A stretch of 64,000 bases of DNA, from the NCBI GenBank assembly GCA_905147135.1, contig LR990041.1:15747907-15811906 (forward strand). The letters are read 5' to 3'. A program made the translations under genes and the position numbers. The DNA is from Blastobasis lacticolella. Taxonomy: Eukaryota; Arthropoda; Insecta; Lepidoptera; Blastobasidae. Under the pieces are notes generated by a model that worked only from the letters and a program-made list of their open reading frames with translations, was not told the origin of the DNA and made no database searches. Positions 58,585 to 64,000 of the stretch are shown here, one piece after another. Each line of letters opens with the position of its first letter. Within the stretch, counting starts at the first letter, position 1.

Positions 58585-59606
58585 ACACACTATCGTACCT
58601 ACTCCTGACATATTCCTGCCATACCCTTACGGTAAATCTACCGTACCCCTACTCTCTCTATCTCCTCTCTACGCGTCCTTGAACCCCGCTTCACCCCCCT
58701 CAATTTAATAACATTTTCAATTCATTATTATTAAATAATAAATATCATAATAATAGTTAGAATTTTATCAAAATATTAATATCGACAAGAATTCGATTTT
58801 GTCAATCCCTAGCGTAAATGTAAATTCAGAGAGGATTTACAGCACACACGCAACGCAATGTGTGTATGTGGTAGTGACCGATAGACTAATCACAGCGCTC
58901 CGTTTGACTTTACGTGTGCGTGCGTAAGCCTGTGCATATTAAGTTGCATGAGTAGTGGTAAAAATAGTGGGGTCGGGAACGGCGGCATCGGTTTCGGTAC
59001 TAGTGGCGAAGATGCCACTTCTATCGTGTTCTGTGGTTTTATACTCCTGGATAGACTCTTTGACATTGACAGTTTATTTTTATCTCCAACTATAGACATC
59101 TTAAAATGTTTGTAACATCCGTGGCATTGTAGATGTGTTGTCCTTCTTGGTAAAAGACATACCCAATATGTAGATTCGATTCAAGGTATCTGAAAGGAAA
59201 TATCTCACCGCGAAACGTGCCAAACATAGCGTGGAAGTACAGAACACAAATATTTAACAAGAAGAACAGCAGACGGCGACCAGGAAAATATTATAAATAT
59301 CTGGTAGTATGTATCCATTCGAATGATGTTGAAACTCTGTCAAAGGTCTCGTCTTTCTTTCTTAGCATATTTAAGCAATATAGGTATTCATTGTTGCACA
59401 AAAACACGTGTTGATAATATATACAAAGGCAAGCTTATCCCTAAAAGAGATCTCATTCAGACAACCTCATATTTTGTGGGGAAAGCATACTTAAGCGTCG
59501 CAACCACTTGCAATGTTTGCAATTTAAATAACAATACTTACAACATAACATATCCACTATATTCAATAACCTAAATACAATACAATCAATTATATAAATG
59601 ATTATA
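58585..59606. other. Intergenic DNA
   Basis: No supported feature. The overlapping frames 59217-59574 have no motif. Confidence 0.4.
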
Positions 59607-59761
59607 TCTAAAACAAATTCGCTACCCGCCGTCTGTCCCCTTCATGTATGTATGTACGGCGCAATGGATTTTAATGCAGTTTTCAACAATAATAGAATGA
59701 TTCAAGAAGAAGGTATATAAGATAAAACAACACGCGAACAAAGTCGTGGCAGGCCTGCTAG
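59607..59761 (+). mobile_element. Helitron-like non-autonomous element, 155 bp
   Basis: It begins A|TCTAAAACAAATTCGC, carries CCGCCGTCTGTCCCC, a GTATGTATGTA run, 'gcgcaatggattttaatgca', then 'acacgcgaacaaagtcgtgg', and ends CTAG|T at 59758-59761. TC/CTAG ends inserted between A and T fit Helitron rules. It is the most compact complete copy of the family here. Confidence 0.55.
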
Positions 59762-60280
59762 TTATGCAATAAAGAAATACGATTTAATTACCAACATGGT
59801 ACGTCATTTGCTCTCAAGTTCAACGATAATCAACCACTCTGCGGAGTCAAAGTAACACTAAATTAAGACATCATGCACGAATGTAACTAGAAGTAATGTA
59901 ACATACCCGCGCACTCAAAGCACAGACAGTCTTGCACATTTGTTTGAATAGTGCCGTGCGCGAGCAAATATTTGAACTGGAATTGAAAACGGAATGTTTG
60001 GGTTCCAGCTACCCCGAGACATTGCTCTGCAAACCGTTTTAATTTGATAGATGGCTGCGCTAAGAGGAACCTAATTATATTGTGGCGTGTTGTAAAAAGT
60101 TTTCGGTGATAGTCTAGTAGTCTAGTCTCTTATATATGGGCGAGCAGCATCGATTTATCTATTTCTACAGCCAAACAAAAATTATTGCGTTCTAATTCAA
60201 GTGATGGGGTAGCCAACTAGAGCGCTATATCTACAACCTATCTGAGAATGATATCACTCGGTATGCATTGATTGCCAGCG
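59762..60280. other. Intergenic DNA
   Basis: Nothing recognised. Confidence 0.4.
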
Positions 60281-60420
60281 TGCATGTCGTCAACGGTTTC
60301 GTACGGTGAAATTTTATCGCACCGCTCGCGCGCTGTTGCAGTAACACTGCGCCGCGTGCGATCGGCACGATGCTGCAACTGCGTATTCGGGGCGAGTTCG
60401 TGAGATTTGGACCTTTATTA
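60281..60420. repeat. GC-rich MITE-like repeat
   Basis: The left half (60290-60347) is the reverse complement of 10403-10460. The right half (60360-60415) matches 10612-10670 in the same orientation. It is rich in GCGC and GTTGCAG motifs. Confidence 0.45.
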
Positions 60421-60544
60421 TTAAAGCAAATCATAATTATTACGATACAATTGAGACAATTTTATTTTTACAACAATAATAATATATTCAACCAAATACG
60501 TCCAGTAGATGGAAGAATCAGCCGGTTAAGACAGATCTCTCAAA

Positions 60545-60840
60545 CACTCTGGCCTTGAAGGAGTGGTTATACTGTTCGGGGAACACATCAGCAGGCAAAG
60601 CGTTCCACTCCTTAGCTAGACGTATTAGAAAGGTCGAGCTAAAGCGGTTCGTGTACTACACAAGGGAAAAACGCCTGCTCCTCCCCCCCTCCATCTTGTG
60701 CCCCGCAGGCGGATAGAGGCTAGCGGGATTAGATCGAACATTTCGCAGCCTGTTGAATACTGACAAACGCGTAACTCTCCGCCGTTGTTCTGGGCTCGGC
60801 AACTGATGTACCGTTAGAAATTGAGAATGGACTTTGGCTA
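60545..60840 (-). pseudogene. LINE (family A relative), RT C-terminus
   Basis: The minus strand reads NRFSSTFLIRLAKEWNALPA, DVFPEQYNHSFKARV (60650-60550). Further upstream are pieces such as 'cagttgccgagcccagaaca' and 'atccgcctgcggggcacaag'. It differs clearly from the other family A copies, so it is a sister subfamily. No catalytic RT residues remain. Confidence 0.65.
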
Positions 60841-61649
60841 AACACCGACAACCTGGTTATGAGTCAATAGGACAGACGCACTCCAAAAAGTTGAAGTCAT
60901 GTGGAATAGTGTCCGTTTAGCCTATGTTTTGGCAGTGTTGAACGTCACCAAATTGGTTCCGTCCCAAGCGGAGACCACCTTAAGGGCTTCGTTCAAACGA
61001 CCAATCATTAAGTGTGCTGTTATCCACACTAGACCGAAAAAAAAAATTTTTTTTCGATCTACGTGAGCATGGCTTTAACAAATCAATATAAGCTCCAAGC
61101 GAAGGTAAGCATTGTGAATTCGATTATATTATGTGGTTTATCCATTATTACGCTAAAATAGTACATAAAAGTGATAATTACTAAAATAAGCAAAATGGAA
61201 CCACTTTTCAGTACAATAGGTAATCAGCGGAAGCTTGTTCAAAACAGGATCATGTTCTTGGTGAAAGTGAAAGACCCTATAATGTTTGACTTAGAAAACT
61301 CCCTTTATTTACCTTATACGCACACATCCGGTCAAAGGGAGGTCTTATTGATTCTTTCACAAGGGTGGGACACCCTTTGATATTTCTATATCAAACCCTG
61401 TCGTAAATAATATCTATTTAATATTTTTCTCTGTAAATACCCGATTAGGACGACCACATTTTTTGATATTTATAAAATGCATTGGGAGCATGATATTACA
61501 TCGTAATAAGTTTATTATTTTTTGTGATGTTCGATATTTTATGTAATATGTTTGCTTAAGCATAGATAATAGAAGTACAATAACTGAATAATAAGACAGT
61601 GGACATTATTAGCCGACTGCGTCGGGTGGAGGGTTTTGTTTTTCCAGCG
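60841..61649. other. Intergenic DNA
   Basis: Contains an A10T8 palindromic run at 61037-61060. Nothing else recognised. Confidence 0.4.
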
Positions 61650-61800
61650 TATATATGTAAGTACGTATGTATCTATGTAGGTATGTGTATTTCTTTGGCA
61701 CGGGCTACAGCCCTAACGGTTCAATGGATTTTAACATATGAATTAGTTTCACCTCAGTCGCGCTAGTGATACTGGGTAAAATGGCGGATTTTAGGTACCA
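61650..61800 (+). mobile_element. Short repeat related to the Helitron-like family
   Basis: A GTATGTATCTATGTAGGTATG run, then 'aacggttcaatggattttaa' and 'catatgaattagtttcacc', resembles the middle of 59607-59761. The ends are not clear. Confidence 0.3.
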
Positions 61801-62687
61801 ACCGTGACTTCGAAAAATTATTGTTTAGCTCAAATGATAGAAAGTGATTGGTAAAATCGTTCAGTGTAACGATTACGCAGAAATGTTTGGTTAATTTACA
61901 TTATCTTTTAAGCTACTGTACAAAAGCCTAAGTTTTATTGTAAGGTAGGTTTAGGTTTAGGTAGATGCCTAATCTATGGCATGATTAAAAAGCGTAGTCT
62001 GATCCGAAACAGAATGCAAACAAAGTGTTTAAGCGTAGTTCAAATAAACTGTATTTAAGTTTGCGATGCAACTAACGTTTCCGAAATAATCCCTCTCAAC
62101 TCAACTCCAACAGCACCAAACGAAAACTTTCTCAACAAATTCAAATCTAAACATCACTCACTCGTCCAATTTTAATTAAACTCTGAGTATCTATTCAGTA
62201 GCGCTACAACGTTTTACGTTCGCTACATTCATTTTGTTAGGAGGATAATTTAAATATTTTACACTTGGAGAGGTGGCCGGTCGATCGTTACCTTTAGGCG
62301 TTTAATGTGCACCACCCTCCACTCTTCCATTACTCCGAGTTCAATTAGATGATATCTGACATTTATAGTTCTTTATGCATTCACGGAGTCTGATTATGCT
62401 TTTCCAGTGGCAGATAATGCTGGTTAATGGGCGTCCGATCATTACGCAGTATCAGGGGCGTAATGAAAATTTTGCCCAGGTTTTTACGATGGCTTCCTAA
62501 AGGCCACTTCTTCTTTAATGACCGCAATTTCTTTAGAGTGTTTATTTTTTCATTTCGGTGATATCATTTTATATGGAGCCGCGAGTGTGTCTTTACGATT
62601 TCGTGCATTTCATGACTGCAGTTTGTTATGATAAGGTAGTTCGTAAACTGTCTCTGGTGGTCTCTATAAATATTTGTTACCCGTGAC
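61801..62687. other. Intergenic DNA
   Basis: No feature recognised. Confidence 0.4.
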
Positions 62688-62740
62688 TCGTGAATTGAAC
62701 CCGGGACTTCTTGCATGGCAGACCGGCCATGTTATATTGG
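62688..62740 (-). mobile_element. SINE family S2, tRNA-like head fragment
   Basis: 'gtgaattgaacccgggactt' and 'cttgcatggcagaccggcca' are the complement of a B-box-containing head, matching 58519-58560 of the S2 copy. Confidence 0.55.
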
Positions 62741-62959
62741 AAGACAAAAGTTTTGCCACTGATTGACTTTGTACCTGCACCCAGCGGCTCCCTAAGATTC
62801 TTAGAAGGCTATCCATTAGGGATAGGAATCATCCAACAAACATCTGCTGTGTACACCTGTTAGTTACCTTATCGCTTCTCCGGTTGGTCAGGTTTCATGT
62901 TATCTTCTTTGTGTAATGGATATCTTTCGTCTTGAGACCTCTATACTGAGTCCTATATT

Positions 62960-63320
62960 TTTCATTTTTTATAAGAATTATCCAGGTATTCGACACTACC
63001 ATCTCACCTATTAGTAAGTGACTATGAACTCTATTCACTCTAGCCTTAAAGGCATCTAGATTAAAATATCAGGGAAAACACTCGCAGGCAACGGATTCCA
63101 TTCATTAATCGTACGCATTATAAAGGTTGAACTAAAGCGGTTTGTGCGGAATCTGGAAGATCCATGACATAAAGATGAAACTTCCGCCCGGATCGCGGTT
63201 CCCGATAGCGGAAAGGGGCCGGCGGAATGAGGTCCTACAACTCTTTGCACACTCTCCGAAATACAGCCTGTAGAAAACCGACAACGCGCAAGCCTTTGCC
63301 TAGTAAAGAACTTAAACTTA
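62960..63320 (-). pseudogene. LINE family A: RT C-terminus and 3' end
   Basis: The minus strand reads RQRLARCRFSTGC, then VVGPHSAGPF, a frame change, and RTNRFSSTFIMRTINEWNPL, PASVFPDILI. The 3' part 'gaactctattcactctagcc', 'atctcacctattagtaag' and 'tatccaggtattcgacac' follows. It is the longest family A copy here. No catalytic residues, at least two frame changes. Confidence 0.7.
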
Positions 63321-64000
63321 CTCTAACCTTGAAACACTTAGGTATGTAATCGAGATGAAAATTCCACGATTTTCCGAACGGTGTACCCACGCAAGTTGGA
63401 TTTGGATAAATAATATTTCCATCGTTTTGTGCATTGCTCCAGCAACTGCTATTAAACTGAATATTCATAAAAGTCTAAAAAATAATCTTTGGTGTTCGAA
63501 ATTTAAAGATGGTAATATGGTGGATGGTTGGTGGTGGTGGTGGTGGTGGTAATGTTTAAAAAACATAAAGATTTACATATAAAATATTTAATTACATATG
63601 AATTAATTAATTAAAATTTTAATTACAATTCGAAATCTTTCTTTGTTTAGTTTCATCATATCTCAATACGTTTAACAATAATATACACAATTAAGAGTTA
63701 CAAACTAAATGGCGACACTGAGCTGTTCCACTGTCGACCATACAATTCCCTATCGCAACGATGAAATTTTGAAGGTCTAAATCCTTCATTATAAAAGCTG
63801 TGTACACAGCCCAAATAACAAACAGGCTGATGTAAAGACAGATCCCGACGCTACGCTATGCATAACATGTTGCTCCATTTATGATTAGGTACGCAGTGGC
63901 TCCGTTGCATACCAATGAGGTTCATTTTGTGCTATTTACACGTCATTCGTCATTTCGCCCGCCTTCATTCGTGTTGGGACTTTGTGAGAAAACAAGCCTG
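63321..64000. other. Intergenic DNA with a GGT microsatellite
   Basis: A (GGT)n run lies at 63527-63549. It accounts for the poly-Trp end of a spurious 65-codon frame. Nothing else recognised. Confidence 0.5.

Noticed and set aside
61037..61060. A10T8 palindromic run
   Set aside because: A homopolymer effect, not a meaningful inverted repeat.
1..64000. CRISPR array, bacterial operons, rRNA genes
   Set aside because: No regularly spaced direct repeats, ribosome-binding pattern or rRNA signature. The content is eukaryotic.

Overview
The window looks like AT-rich intergenic or intronic DNA from an insect, most probably a moth or butterfly. That rests on its interspersed repeats, which read like common lepidopteran families: RTE ends with a TGATGATG-type tail, CR1/jockey-type 3' ends, tRNA-headed SINEs and short elements ending in CTAG. 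I found no host protein-coding gene, rRNA or intact tRNA gene that I can defend. Almost every coding signal is a retrotransposon remnant. Family names come from motif recognition, not a database search.

Layout. Positions 1-4611 hold the 3' part of a large CR1/L2-type LINE: a Pro/Ala/Arg-rich, hydrolase-like first ORF running off the left edge, an apurinic (APE) endonuclease, a reverse transcriptase broken by frameshifts and a small deletion, and a long 3' region with a stem-loop and a G-rich 22-bp tandem repeat. From 4.6 to 15 kb the DNA is mostly unannotatable and carries SINE copies (one full-length at 9800-10146), LINE 3' scraps and Helitron-like pieces. Positions 15215-16561 form a 1.35-kb terminal-inverted-repeat DNA element with an apparent two-exon, 56-codon gene inside. 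From 16.6 to 28.4 kb there are scattered repeat fragments and a perfect 19-bp hairpin. Positions 28.4-30.2 kb (minus strand) hold a decayed reverse transcriptase of a different kind, with a YLDD box and a zinc-finger-like N-terminus. From 30.9 to 45 kb come further LINE fragments, an RTE end at 39 kb, and a 5'-truncated LINE with an open RT/C-terminal ORF and an AAATA-rich tail (40358-41590). From 45.5 to 64 kb there is a LINE C-terminus at 45.5 kb, a LINE scrap nested inside another repeat at 49.75-50.0 kb (its empty-site paralogue lies at 53.05-53.31 kb), more SINEs and more LINE 3' ends.

The elements depend on one another only as far as their families usually do: the SINEs have tRNA-like Pol III heads and would need LINE machinery in trans, and all LINE copies here are broken or 5'-truncated. 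The most unusual object is the small spliced ORF inside the TIR element at 15.2-16.6 kb. It may be an internally deleted transposase gene or a captured gene fragment.
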